Notes under the pieces: model-generated
The model's database searches: none
Seen by the model: the letters and a program-made list of their open reading frames with translations, nothing else
What the model was told of the DNA's origin: nothing
DNA from: Megamerina dolium
Lineage: Eukaryota > Arthropoda > Insecta > Diptera > Megamerinidae
Assembly (NCBI GenBank): GCA_963854835.1
Contig: OY978525.1
Coordinates: forward strand, 101,139,388 to 101,203,387
Direction of reading: 5' to 3'
DNA length: 64,000 nucleotides
Made by a program: the position numbers and the translations under genes
Shown: positions 14,301 to 29,300 of the stretch, in pieces
Position numbering within the stretch: position 1 is the first letter of the stretch
Layout: each line of letters starts with the position of its first letter

Positions 14301-17300
14301 AAATTAAGTTTCAAACGAATTGAAGCCGGGAGATGTTGACTATTTATTTTTCACGTGTGAACAATTGCTTCAATGGCAAAAAGGAAAGAGTTTTTGCATC
14401 AGATCCATCACAATAACACGAAACGAAAAAATGAATGGATTATGCCTGTACGGAATATTCATGGTATTAAGCGTATGCTTTGTATTTAGTGGATCCAAGT
14501 CAGTGCTGTTTATTATTAGCTGCCAAAATCGAATGAAACCATCATCGGTGGCCTTTATCGAACACAATTGAACATTCATTGGCGCAGGGCATTGAAGGAA
14601 AAACGGCCGCAATATCTCGAAAGACAGTACAAAGGAATTTTGCAACATAACAATCTTCGTTCACATATTGCTGCATTCGTTCAAACATACTTAGAACCCT
14701 TAAATGGAAAGTCCTACCCCAACCCGCTGTATAGCCCAGACATTGCTCCTTCCGATTACTACTTGTTCCAATCGATGGAACACGACCTGAAAGAACATAA
14801 TTTCCACTTCCTGCCAAAAATTGGGTCGATTCATGGATTGAGTCTAATTTGATGCTCCAGGAATACAAGACAATGCAAATATTTTTAGAGCAGCGTCAAA
14901 CCATTTTTTTTTTCGTCGAACAAAAATATATATTGAAAGATTGCAAAGAATTTTCAATATTGTCGAACAAAATTTATCCATATAAAAATTTCGATATTTC
15001 ATATTGTAAACATTTTCCGAAATTATCGCAATGCAATTGGTAGATACGTCTATATGTAAATGCGTGACTTTATAGTTCCAGCTGTTAACTTCCTCATATT
15101 GCATTTTTTCTTTGTCCTTAGCTTTTACGACTACCCTTTGCTTCATGTTATTCGTAATCCTATATGTGCAGCTATGTATTTTTCTACAACAACGTATTTT
15201 ACTTCATATCACACTGTTAGTACTTACCCAAAAACGTTTCAATACGTTTCAATTGTGAGACGGGGTCCTCAATTAAGCGATCACCGTTAACAACAAGTAA
15301 TTGTTCGCGCGGGAAAACTTCCAACCAACGATGCAAATGCAAATGATACATGGATATGGTCAATGGGCGGTAGGTTTCATTTACAGTGCCATTTGGAAAT
15401 AATGCCAACTCTTCGAATGACCTGTGAATGTAAACAAAGAAAGATAAACACAATGAAAGAGATATAAAGACAAAAAGAAAAAATAGAAATAGAGAAAGAG
15501 AGAAACATTATAGTATGTAGCATTTTTAAGACAACTATTATCTTACACAGGACAATAGAATTCAAAGTCTAAGTAAAATTTCTTCATACATTTCATCATA
15601 CACCATATTGTTACGCACACAATATATTGCTGAGTGTTTAACAATGACCAAGATAAAAATGAATTGTTATTACAAGTACTTCATGAAAAAACTCGACTAG
15701 AATATATGCATAAATACAAGAACTCTTGCTTTGGTACACCAAATAGAATTTGCTCAGGTAGCAAAAATGGTTTCATTTTAATAAAAAACAAACAATTTTG
15801 GTGTAAACATCTCTTAAGAATACTTTTACTCATAAGAAATAATATTGAAGAAATGGCAAATATTATTAAGTTGAAAAAGTAAACAGTGGGTTAACAAAAT
15901 ATTATTCTGGAAGGACTAAAGTTAGCAGTGTAGTCTAATTCCTTTGCTGTTAAGGGCATTACGAACAGCTTCTATTTGCTATTGGTTGTGGGTTTACTTA
16001 TAAGTGCATGCACAGGTATATGCATACAATATGCATATAGACAAATGTATTCCCATTAATTTTCATTTCTCTTGCTTTCTACCTTTGTATCAAAAACAAT
16101 CCCAGCATCCCGAATCCCAAGATTTTTGGGAATCATTGAAAAAACTATGTGTTTTTTCGAGGTGTAGAATTATAAATTGAAATAAAATATTGCGAGTGCA
16201 TAATTTGAAACTGAAAATCGACATTATTTGAAAGATAATTTTATGCCATTTGTGTTGGAATTTAATTTCGGGCATTTGGCTGACGCGACGTAATCTGCAG
16301 GTCCAATTTTCGACCACTATTTTAAGCAACCTCGTCAATAGTTTGCACAATGTTGTCTTCCAAGGCGTCCAATGTGTCCGGTTTATTAGCATAAGACATA
16401 GATCCTTAGATCAATTTATCTAGGGTAGTTAAATCGCACGGTCTCGGTAGCCAATCGACGGGCCTATTTCGAGTAATAACGCGTTCACCAAATGTTTTCT
16501 TCAATAAGTCGATTGTTTGATGCACCGCATGGCATGTTGCGCGGTCCTTTTGAAAAAACGTGGCATCAGTCAAGATTCCATTCCATTAGGCACTAAATAA
16601 TTGGCAATCTTGGCTCTACAGCGTTCACCGTTGACGGCAACGTTATTGTCCTTCACATTTTAAAAAGAGAACACAAAAGATTCAACCGGTCGCTAAAGCA
16701 CATCAAACAGTGAGTTTTTGTGGATGCAAAGACATTGCCGCAAAACTGTGACTCATCACTGAATAGAATATTGCGATAAAATAGTGGATTAGCTTCAGTT
16801 GATTTTGTGCCCATTGACCGAACGACATTTGGCTTTAATACCTGTACTAGCTGGATCTTTTAAGGCCCTAAGTCAAGATCACTAAGAAAAATTTTCATAA
16901 AGTAGCTCGAATTGAATCGAATTAACAGCAGAAATTATTTCTTCGACATCTCTGCGGATGCGTATTATCATTCAGAGTATATGTGGCACGAAAATGATAT
17001 ATGGTTATGTTAGTGGTGAATTACAGGATATTTTAACAAGAGGTGTCAAGAGGCTTTACCGAACGGTGTTTATCGACTTGTTTTGGTTTGGAATTGATGC
17101 TATAAATATGGATGACGTTTATTTTCAGCAAGACGGCGCCACATGCCATACAGTTGGTGAAATATTGGCTTTATTGGGTGAAAAATTTCCTGATCGTGTG
17201 ATTTCTCGAAATGAAGACTTTGTGTGGCCACTTAGGGCACTCGAAGACAATATTCGAATTGTTATTCGCGAGATACAGGCGCAATCATGCGAAAATGTGA

Positions 17301-20300
17301 TAAAAAATTTCACCAAAAGAATTCCTATATGCAAGAAGAGTCGCGGCGAACAATTGGCAGATTACTATTCCATTACTAACCTCAGAGTTTGAAATTTTGA
17401 TTAAAATAAAAGTATCAGCTCTTTCGTTTTTAATTTAAAATGACACCTCACAAGTAAAGACGCTGTAGTTGCTTGGTTGAGCGTGTATGTCGACCGTAAA
17501 TGGATGTACCGGACGATAATATTCCTGAAGCCGATTCTTGATGAAATGGCAAACCAAGCTGATCAAAATTAATAATGGCGTTACCAGATTCGATCAACTT
17601 GTAGCCGTTTTTCATTATCGGAAAATGGACCTTCTAAAAAACCACCATATATATGCTACATGCAAAAACTTGTAGAGTTAGTCAGAAAGTTAGTGACAAA
17701 GCCCGCTAGCTGGGACTAATTATGGACAGAAAACTGTTTTGGAATATTAATGTAGAGGATAGATTGAGCAAGGCAACTATAGCACTCTATTCGTGTAAAA
17801 TGGTGGTGGGAGTGAGATGGGGCATAAAACCCAAGGTGGTACGCTGGTTATATACTGCAGTGGTGAGACCAATTTTGACGTAAGGCATCGTAGCTTGATG
17901 GACAGCACTTAATAAAAGTATTGCGGTTAGATGTATGGAAAGAATTTATTCAAAGGCAGCATTCGGAAGCTGGGCTCTCATTAAATGTAATGCTGCATCT
18001 TGTACCAATTGACCTATACGGCAAAGAGCTGGCATTGAAATCGGGATTCCTCTCTTTTAGCCACCTATACAAAAGGACACTCAACCGTCTTGCTCAGTAC
18101 TTTCCCATAAATCTCATTTGGGTACCTGGGCATAGATATATCGAGGGTAATTACAGGGCGGATAAATTTGCCAGACAGGGCACAACGTTACCACTCCACC
18201 CCAATAGGGCTTCGGTGCCGATGCCGTTGTCAACGTGTAAATTGTTAATAGACAAGTCCGCCATCGATGTTGCTAACACACGTTGGCGACAAACAGCAAC
18301 TTGGCTAACCAGTAGGCTAGCTTGGACGGAATGGAGCTTAAGTCGGAGTAAGCTACTGTTGAAATTCAATAGGCTGGATACTAGAAGGGTAATCGGAGCC
18401 CTAACAAGTCTTTTCCTTATTGGGTGAAACGCTAGTAGACTAGAGGAACCGCATTATGATTATTGTAGAAGCTGTCAAAAGGAAGAAAAGGAAGAAACCG
18501 TAGAACACCTGTGCGGTTGCATGGTTCTGTGCAGGAAAAGGCTTAACACGCTCGGAATCGACTCTCTTGACAGCATTACCGAAATTGCCAACATAAAACT
18601 AACAAAGATAATATCTTTCATCAAATCGTCAGGATGATTTAGTCAGAAAGTTGGTTCATCTTTTTGTCTGAAGCGTCTTACTACGAATTCTAAGCATTTA
18701 TGCTTGCACCATTACCATTAGATAGGGCCCACCTTCAAAATGGACTCTATATTGCTAAATACCGTTTACTGCTTCTTACTGAAGGATCAGCATGTGTAAT
18801 AAGTTTACTTCAAGGTTGGAAGACAAAACTTTGAACTACTGTTTATTACTTAATCTAATAATACCCCGGAATCAGCAAGAACCCCCAAAAAAATGTATAT
18901 CCCTAATATGCATTCTATGCACTTACTTGGTTGCAATTTGTGCTGCCAATGCTGCTGCTGATGCTGCTGTACCGGTTGAGGGTGTGGTTGTATAGGGAAC
19001 GTAAGCCGCTTCATTACCATCACCAGCATATATTTGTCGATTTACATTTCCATTACGAGCATTACTACTGCTACTGCTGCTATGTCTTGCACCTCCTCCC
19101 CCGTCATCTATTGAATTATCATAGATTTGTCCCATCGAAGGTATAGCGCCTTTTCCATTCAATTTATTATAAAGTAATGAATGTGACTTTTGCTGTAATC
19201 CACCACTACCACCACCACCACCACCACCATCACCGCCACTACCCTCTGTATCACTGCCACCGATAAATCGTCCATTTGCTGAGGCGGATGCTGCTGGTGC
19301 TAAGGGTGCTGCTACTAAAGGAGGTGGTATTGCTTCAGCTGCCAATGGTAATATTGCTGTTGCTGCATGACTTCGTAATTGTGTATAATCAGAAATGGCC
19401 CTTGTCACTGGTTCACGTACAATAAGCAAAAGTTTTATGCTAGCATTCATTGCGCGTACACGTTCCGGCACCTGTGTATGTATGTGAGTGAGAGCGGAAG
19501 ATACAGAGAGAGAAAAAGAAAGATTGACAATAAGGACAATAATAAAATAATAACAGCAAGAACAATAAAAACAACGAATTATATTAAATTTTGTATGTTG
19601 CGAATTGCTTGTTGTTGTTGTTACGCTATTCGAGCAGGTACCTTATGTACAATATTATATGTAGTACGAGTACTCGTACATATACAGGCTGGTAAGGGTA
19701 AATGACTACAAAATGAATGGAGGATAGCAACAATAGGCTATAACATTGTTTGGCAACATGAATATGGTCCTTTTAATTCTTCTGTTCTCATCATCGTCAT
19801 CAAAATTTTTTTTTTGTGTCGTTTTTTTTTTCCAGCAAGTTTTACTTCAATATCTACTCTCCAGATAAAAGCAATTTTCTTTTGCTGTCCAAATTAATTC
19901 ATTTAATTTCAACCTTATGTTCATAGCGAAAGACTGTTGTTGTACAGTGTACACCAATGTTTGATTGTTTTTTATACTGTACGAGAATGTAATGGAACAA
20001 ATAGGAAAAACAATCGTCAACTACAATTGAATTAATTAGATTAAACGGATTGTATGTGTAGCATAGTAGTAGTAGTTTGAGTAGTTTGAGCCGGCGAGTG
20101 GTCTTCTTTTTTTATTTTTCTTACAGTGACAACTTGAATGTCATTCATTTTAAATTGTTGTACAACTGATAGGCACCACATTTTTCACATGTGTCGAACA
20201 GACACATCGCATTCGCTAAGTGTCAGACAAACAAGACTTTTTAAAAATTAAACAAATCTTTTAGGGATTTTAAAAACATTTTTTAAATATTTTTCAAATG

Positions 20301-23300
20301 TCATTATAAAATAACAATAATTCTATGTATTTTTACGTACATATAGATTTTCTATGTTAACACTTTATATGTTATTTTTTCTGAGCGGCTATAAGTAGCG
20401 TCATGTGGATGGTTTGAGTCAATGAAGTCGTCTGTATTGAGCTATCACAAAGATGTTTTTTTTTCAAAATGGGACACATTCAAAATTTTTTTAAAATTTA
20501 GTATTTTTCAAAATCCATAGACATATTCAATTTTTCAGAACATTCATCGATTGAAACTTGATGGAGAAAATACAAAACCTAGTTCAAACCACATGACTCT
20601 CACCTATATATTATAGATGCATGATATGTGCATACAATAACAATATTTTACAACATAATTATTTTACAATTTTTATTATTATTTTTATGTAATTTTTTTT
20701 AATTATTATTTTTATTCATTTTTTGCGACAATATTATTATTATATTAATTAATGTTATGGGAAATTGCTTCCGAATTGTATTTACAAAAAAAAAAAAACA
20801 ATATTTAGGTATAAAATATTAAATTTTGTTTTGAAGTAAATGTTAACGCTGATTGTTGAAGAAATTCATCATCATAAGTTCATGTTTTTTGGTTAAGTCT
20901 TCCAATGCACTGTGGCTTTCTGATTGTCGTTGTGACCGTACATGCACCGATGACGCTGAACGATCTGAACTCCCAAAAGAAGTCAATGCACCAGAAAATG
21001 TGAAAAAAATCCATGATATTATATCGAACGATTGCAAAGTGAAAAAGAGGGAGCTAGTTGAAATCACAGAAATTGTATGAAGGATATGAAGAGGATCTGC
21101 ATACGGCAATATGTATGTTGCATAAGGAAATTTGCACGAAATCCGATTTGAATTGGTTCATCAGAGGTGGCTTCCAGCGCTCTTGTACCTGTTTCCAAAC
21201 TTGAAGATATCACTCACCGGTAAACGATGAGGCTCATTTTGGAGAGCTAAGGACTACTTTTCCGTCGCTCAGCGGTTAATGTGTTGGCCTTCTGATCTGT
21301 TTTGTCGTGGTTCAATCCCCGGCTGAAGCATAACAAATTTAATATTTAAAATAATGAAAATAATATGAACTGTCGGCAAGCAATTGGCAATTCTTCCGGC
21401 AGTAACAATTTGCCTCAGAAAAAGTGATGTCGAAAGAGTTCTGCCATTCGGAACCGGCTAAAAAGGTAGGTCCCTCTAATACTGTCCAAAATTTAACACG
21501 CACAATAGAAATGGAAGAGAAGCTCAATCAAAGAGCCCTTCGGGGCTTTAAGTGCCACATATTTATTTTTTTAAAGACTACTTTTTGTACGTGAGAAAAA
21601 ACGCAAAAAAATCGTCGTATTCATTGTATTCATTTAAAAGGAATGTATGTTAAATAAAAAAACTGAAGGTGAAAATAAAAGGTGCCGTTTTTGTAGTGGC
21701 AGTGCTATTAGGCCATATTAAAAAAAGGTAAAGTCCACACCAACGCTCGAGCAAATATTGAAGCACTCAAAGACAACATAAGAGCTGTTATTCGCGGAAT
21801 ACAGCCGCAATTATGAGAAAATGTGATGAAAAATGTCATCAAAAGAATTACCATATACAAGAAGAGTCACGGCGTACGTTTGACAAATATTGTGTTCCAT
21901 TACTAACCTCAGAGTTTGTCCTTTGGATTCAAATAAAATTATCAACTCTTTTCTGATATGACTCAATGGGTGTAATTAAAATGTGTCTATTATAAAATAT
22001 AAAGACCATCGGTTTAGAATTTCACAAACTCAAAAATGTTCAAAGATATAAATTTGAACAAATTATTATGTTGATCCGCCCAAAAGTATGCTAATTAACG
22101 TTTGCAAAATCATACAATTTGAATAATAAAAAAATAAACCGAATGGTACAATATAATGTAAATAAAAGATGTAAAATTATAAACGAGGTGACTATAATTA
22201 AACAAGATAATTTTATTTTGACATAGTTAAGTGGATCGAAATCCAGCGGTTGCGTTGATATTTCTTTCCTGAGGAAATCGGTGAACAAAAAAGGTAAAAT
22301 ATATATGACAAATATTCAAACTCAAACTCGATTTTCAATTGTATACATATATATTTGCCACTTTTAGACTCCGAGGAGCCCCTTGGCAGAGATTCACTAC
22401 CCGTGCTGTAGCGTGTTTATACATTTGTATTATTAGTTATAACAAATAAAAAGAAAGCGAAGAAAGAGATGTGTGAAAAGCTAAGTTAACTATTAACTAT
22501 CAGTCAAATTTTAATTCAAATTTTCCGTGCTTAAAAATATGCTAAATTTGTGCGATGTTCAGAGTTGCAATTCAACCAAATTGACAACATTTCACCGAAT
22601 TTAGCCAGTTGATATAATTTAGAGATATTTCGCACAACAAGCTTGCAAAGCACTTTTGAAATATTTAAAATATTAAAAATAATATGACAAATACACTTAT
22701 GAATTTTCAATTGAAATATCTAATAAAAATATATTATTAAAGTAACAGAGAGACACATATATACACACACACACACACACAAGTAGATGTGCATGTATAT
22801 ATAATTATTCAATTAAAAATTAATGATCATTTAAATTAATTGCTACAATGCACTATAAATGCAAATTAAAATAATGTTTGTGCTTTTGGCAAGCGCCAAA
22901 AATTATGCCTGCAAAAATATTCAACTAAAAGAGCACTCACTCATCACTAAGCAACACTTGAATGCATGCCAAATTGAATTAAAGGGCAAATTACATGTTT
23001 GATAATTTTTGTTGTTGTTGTATATAGTATATACATAAACATAGTTATTACATTTATTATACAATCTATTGTATATTGTATATGTATGTATATTGTATGT
23101 TTTATCGCAATTTTATTTTATTATTTTCTCAATCTGTTGAATAACGTAAAATAGGCATTCAAGTGCAATGAATGAATGAATTGAATGAAAACAACAAATG
23201 TAGAATTTAATTATAAATATTTTTTTTTTTTTTTTTTTTGACACAAATTACAAACATTGTGGCACTGGGCCAATGAACCATCTATATGAAAAAAAAGAGA

Positions 23301-26300
23301 AAAATATAAAATATAAATATATTCATATGTTATATGAATATGATATATGTATACATTTTTAAAAAAAATATATCACAAAAATGTATATGTATTTTACAAT
23401 GATTCGTTCTCAAAAAAAAAAAAAAAATATCAAATATTATTTTTTCATTTATGACACTCATTGGTGCATGAAACATTTTTAAATTTATTCACAAAAATAT
23501 ACGTTACATTTATGTCAAAGAGATCTACATATTTATTTTATGAGATTCATCAACAATTTTTACATAAAAGAAATATATTTTATAAAAAATAATTAATAAA
23601 AAATAATTAATAAAAAAAAAAATACATCATAATTACACGGGCTTGTAATATAAATATTATTATAGCACTACCATGGAGGATATTGCAATGAAATTTGATA
23701 TTTAAGAGTTATGCAAAAAATAATGTATATGCATATTAATATATATTAAATTGCTGAAAATGACAAAAATCGACTGCTCTTGATGTGGGTAATTAATGAA
23801 AACTCATTACACAAAACTGAAACATAATATAAATATTATTACGAGTATGTTATATATAAATCTATGCTATGACATATACATAATGCGAAAATGTCTAGTG
23901 TTCAGCAAGTCTTTTTCAAGTTTTTCCTATAAGTGAAATATCCGAACGAATTACTCCTCGCTCATTAATTTTCCCTCAAGTAAGGATCATTACTCTTTGA
24001 GTCTGGCAGTATTAAAAATTTCTTCCATACGTGCAAATACAAAAAAGGCAACTGGGGGGAATCAATTCTATTAAAACATTAAAACTTAATAAATAAGAGC
24101 AGGTAGATGCTGAATTTGCACCCCTCCAGAAGATATCACTGAGCATTTGTGGTGTTGCTTGTTGATTTACAGGATTTTTCCGTTTATGTGGTAAGGGAAC
24201 TAGTACACTGAGTGGTGAGAATTGGGAGTACAAATGCTAAGTAAAAATGTTGAAGAGCAAAACTGAATGACGACCAGTGATGTCTATTTAATCATTTTAG
24301 AGGCACCCTTAGAGAGGTGGGTGTGAATTATATGAAAGGTACATTTTTGTAGAGAATCATCCTGCAGGGATTGATTAAGGGAATGAAGATGTCCTTATAA
24401 AATGTTGCAAAAGAAAAATTATACTGCTCGTTGTGGGGTTATTTGCTCCTTTTTCACGAATATTTTTAAACTTTGACGTCGATTGGGCACACCACATCGT
24501 TACCATTTTTTGGTTCATTTAAATTTTTATTTCGTATATAAACAAATCGCAAAATCATACACGACCGAATAAATAGTTTACCCACATAATTTGATGTTGA
24601 ATTTCAACTGGGTTAAACATTTTTAATTTCGATCCATTCACATAACTCACTTCAGATATTTCTGCACAAATTTTCTTCATAGAAATTTTGTTTTATTTCT
24701 AAAAAGAATAAGTTCTATGGAAATCACCATGAGAATTCCTCACGGAAGCGTCCATTTCCCGTTTCTATGCACATTAGTGGTCTACGAAAGAAATTAGAGA
24801 GAAAAGGGTGGGAAGTGATATTCTATGTCGACGACGTCTTATTGATATAAACCGGAAGTCCTAAGAAACTTAACTTAGAGAAAATGTAATCAATTATACT
24901 TAAATAATCTATTAAGATTATTCAAAAAAAAGAAAAAGGAGTTTGAATGCGAACCCGCGAACAATTGAACACATCTTATTCTAAAATAATCATAGAACGT
25001 CAACAGTAGCTGCACCCAGCTTGTAGGGCATTAGAACGTAAACTAAACTGAAAGAAGAATATTATGCATAAACGCGTGATAGGGAAAATGTAGGGAGTAA
25101 ATCCGAAATCAACCTGTTGGCTAGACAAGGCCAAAGTCATAAGGCTGGTACTTCTTTACGGCGTTTTATCTTGTGGGACTGTACTATTTAAGCCCTAACA
25201 CCTTAAACTGCTCGAAAATATACAAAGAGTGGGATGCATTCTCTTACACGGGCACTTAAGACAGCACGCACTTAAAGTGATCCTACCTTTCGCCTCAATT
25301 GATTTGCTTAGTAAAGCCAAGTGTTTTTGGCCAGGCTAACATTTTAAATCATTTTTGCACCAAAACCACGTAAATCTGAATATTCATTTGTTAAAAAGTT
25401 CCAAGCTTCCTTCACAGATAGAAGTGTCTGGGAGGAAAAGGGATTTTTGACGAATTACAGCCACATATTTACAGATGGCTCCAAGCTGGATAGCGGACGT
25501 GTGTTTTCAGATTTCTTTAATCTGGGTATTAAATTTAGCCCGTCTGACCACTGTAGTGTATGTATTCAGTCGGAAGCCAAACCAATAAATGCTGCATAGA
25601 AAAATGTTTCTTTCAGAGATATCTGTATTCTAAATGATCGCGAAATAATCTACCATCTGTAGGAATTCTAAATTGTTATGGGTCTCTAAAAACGCACCCA
25701 GAACTTTATTGACCCTTGGCAGAAAACAGATCAACCGTTGTAGGAGTGGTCACGGTCTCCTCCTGATAGGACTTCACGATTGCAGGATGGGTTTGTGGCA
25801 CCTCACACATGACTTCTGTAGAATCTGCAGAGACATGGGAGGGCTTGAAACCGTAACGCATCTGCTAAGCAGCTGAACTGCACTATGCAGAACATGAAAT
25901 TGATTTCGTTTGAAATAGGTAATCTTTTGAAATTCATAAATAAATCCAGATGATTCAACGGGGGATCGGAGTGGGAATATCTGTGTGGTATTATTGCACA
26001 GTCCTAATTGTCTTAAGTGTGCCTTCCCATAGAGGTGGCAGTCACAATAATCTAAAGCAACCTAATAATAATAATTCAAACGTTAGTGTTCATGCGTGAT
26101 AGTCAAATTTCAAGAGGATTTAGCTCCACGTCTTCACAACATTCTTTACTGTGGGTTAAATTTTCAATACTTTGGTCAAAGAAGCAATTATTTTTTTTAA
26201 AATATTATACATAAATCGACTTTAAACATAATTTCTCCCTTCAGAGATTTATTATAATATTTAATGAGCAATTTTTTTTTTTTTTGTATAATACGTCAAT

Positions 26301-29300
26301 CCCTAAACTTTCATCTGAGTGGATGTTTTTGACCCTTTCTTAAACAAGTTTCATAAAAGTTGATGAAAAAAGGCAATTAGAGAGTTAAAGTGCTCTACAG
26401 AAGTTTTAAGCAGAAAATTTTATTAGGTGTCACCAAGGTTGAAAAATATTCTTCATCGAATTTAAAATTGTATAAGAATTTTTGATAAAAAAAAAAATCC
26501 GTGAAAAAATAGATGAAAAAAAATAGATGAAATCAACATTTTGTATTTCAATAACATCTATAGCGCCGAACCCTCGAAAAGAGCTAGAGTGATATTTATG
26601 AACAAAATATAAGAGAATGCATAAAAGAGTTGCATATTTCAAGGGGATATATTTCTTTTTTTTATTTTCTGTGGACTTTACGTTCTTTGTATACAGATTT
26701 TGTTTGAAAATATCCCTAGTAAAATTTTCTGGAACATTTTAACCCTCTCGCGACTTTTCAAATGCCATTTTATTCAGACTTTCCAAAAAAAAGATCAAAA
26801 TTTTGCATTAGAATGCGAGAAGTTGTACTATATGGGTCTAGGCCTTGCGTCCTGAGGTGGAATCACTCCGCCCCCAGACAACAATCCTCAAATTGCGTCA
26901 CAGTGTAATTTAACCAGAATTGTTCTAACGAGGTGATGAAAAAGCCCTTGAAATTTTGCATACATATCAACAATTTATATTGCTATAAATACGTCTAGTA
27001 AGAATGCAATAAAATTGTATACGAAAGAACAAAATATTCAATTACTCCTTCAAGTGGATGCTTATGTACAATATATTATGAATATAAACTATGTTAAACC
27101 TGAAGAGTTTTCATTAATGGCCATGAAAGCTTCAGTGATGATGATACACTTCACCTTTAATTGCAAGAATTCGATATGATTTTAATGAAATTATCATTTT
27201 GTCTGAAGTGAATGCGCCTAACATATACTTATTCTATGAGTACTCTATCGCAAATATGTATATTTGCATTAATTAATGAGTATTTCCCATTTACACATAC
27301 TTTCGCACGTACCAAAGTGTCTGTGGAGGACAACAAAGAAGCCATTGACCGAAATATTGAAATTACGATGTGAATGTGAGCGATCAAAATACATTATTCA
27401 TAAAGTTTTATACAACTATAGCTAATAGGTACCAGCATACATACATACATACACATATGTGTAAGTACTGCAACTTTTGCAACTTTATGTTGCCATAGTT
27501 GTTGCTGCAGCTATTGCAGTTAGTACTCTGTCAGACAGTGTACTCTATATTTCTGTCTGTCAATAAATATTAATAATGATCTTAATGTAGATTTATGAAG
27601 CTGTTATTGTAATATTGTTTGTTTGAGGGGAGAAAACAGGTTATAAATACGAACGTAGTATAGATATTGCATTGCGAAAAATATTTGTATTTTTGATGTA
27701 TATTTTTGTATAATTTTTTTTTTGTATAAAACTCTTATTTGTTTGCTACATCAAGCAGTTAATTGAAACTAGTTGGAAGTGTGCATCATATTTTATGACA
27801 ATTTTTTAATTATGAAATATCAACAGATCAATAGATCAAAATGTATCACAGCCAGAATGGCCAAGCAGGCTTGAACAGGCTAACATGAGCAGATCATTTC
27901 GGATCGCATGCAATGGTGCATGGAAAAATGACTTTCTATTAACCCATCTAGGCACAGTTCCTGATAAAATGCTAACTTGGAACACATATATTGAAAAAAA
28001 CCAGTCTGCACCAAGCTTTTTGGTAAGACCATTAAACCATTTGATAAGAGATTAAATCCCAAAATACTGGACTTTCTCCTCTGTTCAAACCTATGGTCAC
28101 CTATGCATCTCTCGCATGGTGATCTTAAAGTTAAGCAAAGAAAAGCAGCTAGCGAAATAAACAAACTGCACCATCTGATTTGTGTCAGCATCACAGGGAC
28201 AATGAAAAATTGTCCCACCGATGCTTTAGGGGTGCTATTTAACATCCCACCATTACGTATTTTAATCGAGAAGGAAGTATGCTTTTTCGAATTGCCTTAC
28301 GATTACCGTAAATCTACGAATTCAAAAGCGTAGATATTAAGGGGCATTTAAAAATCTTGGAAAGCTTTCTGTATAGTCCCATTATAAAAAGAGTTGAATA
28401 CACTATCCTCAAAACTAGTATTCTTCCAGAACTTTCCGGTTATCATCAATGACCGTGTGGTGTGTAGAACTAATTCTACTAACTTTAAATTAGGAACCCA
28501 GATCTAGTATACTGATGGGTCAAAATTGGAAAGTGGTAGAACAGGAGCAGGCGTAAATGGCCCGAGATTCAAATAATCTATTTTAATGGGTACTTAATCC
28601 ACCAACAGTCTTTTAGCAGGATATACACGCCATTGAAATTTGCGTAAGAGAATATCTTCGTAGAAAGATGACTGGAGCACACATTTACATACTGTCAGAC
28701 AGTTAAGTGGCAATAAAAGCTCTACAATTAGTCACAATAACCTCAAAAATGTTAGACGACTGCCAAAACTTTCTGAACATACTAAGCAACTCTAATACTG
28801 TGGTATTGAAGTGGGTTCTTGGACATGAAGGATATGAGGGTAATGACATGGGCAAGACGAGGTACCTACTATCAACAAACAAAGAGCCCCAACATCTTGA
28901 ACAGCACGTTACTGTTGATATCTACGCTTTTGAAGTAGTGAAGGACTTTTTCTATCTTGGAACCAGTATTAACACCAGTAATGACGTCAGCCTGAAGATA
29001 TTGCGAAGGATCAATCTTGCTAACAGGTCCTACTTTGGGCGAAGTAAGCTATTCTGAAGTCGGGCCCTCTCTCAAGAAACGAAAAGCACACTCTACACGT
29101 CTCTCATCATGCCTGTCCTTATATATGGTGCCGAAGAGAAGAGTCCTACGCAAGATCTTTGGACGTATTTGCGTTAGTGGCGAGTATCGAATAAGGTACA
29201 ACCATGAGTTTTATGCATAGTAAAGTGCATTAAAATTCAACAGCTGCGCTGGCTAGGTCATGTCGAGCGAATGGAAGAACACGCTCCATCTAAGAAGGTG

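Noticed and set aside
19379..19705. 108-codon plus-strand frame across the exon 4 acceptor
   Set aside because: It is antisense to the sulfotransferase exon and has no family features.
21262..21335. tRNA gene
   Set aside because: The A and B boxes are present, but the sequence does not close into a proper acceptor stem. It is the head of a SINE with a long non-tRNA body, as is the one at 40426-40495.
27880..28245. 121-codon minus-strand frame
   Set aside because: The plus strand carries LINE coding sequence here, and this is its antisense shadow.
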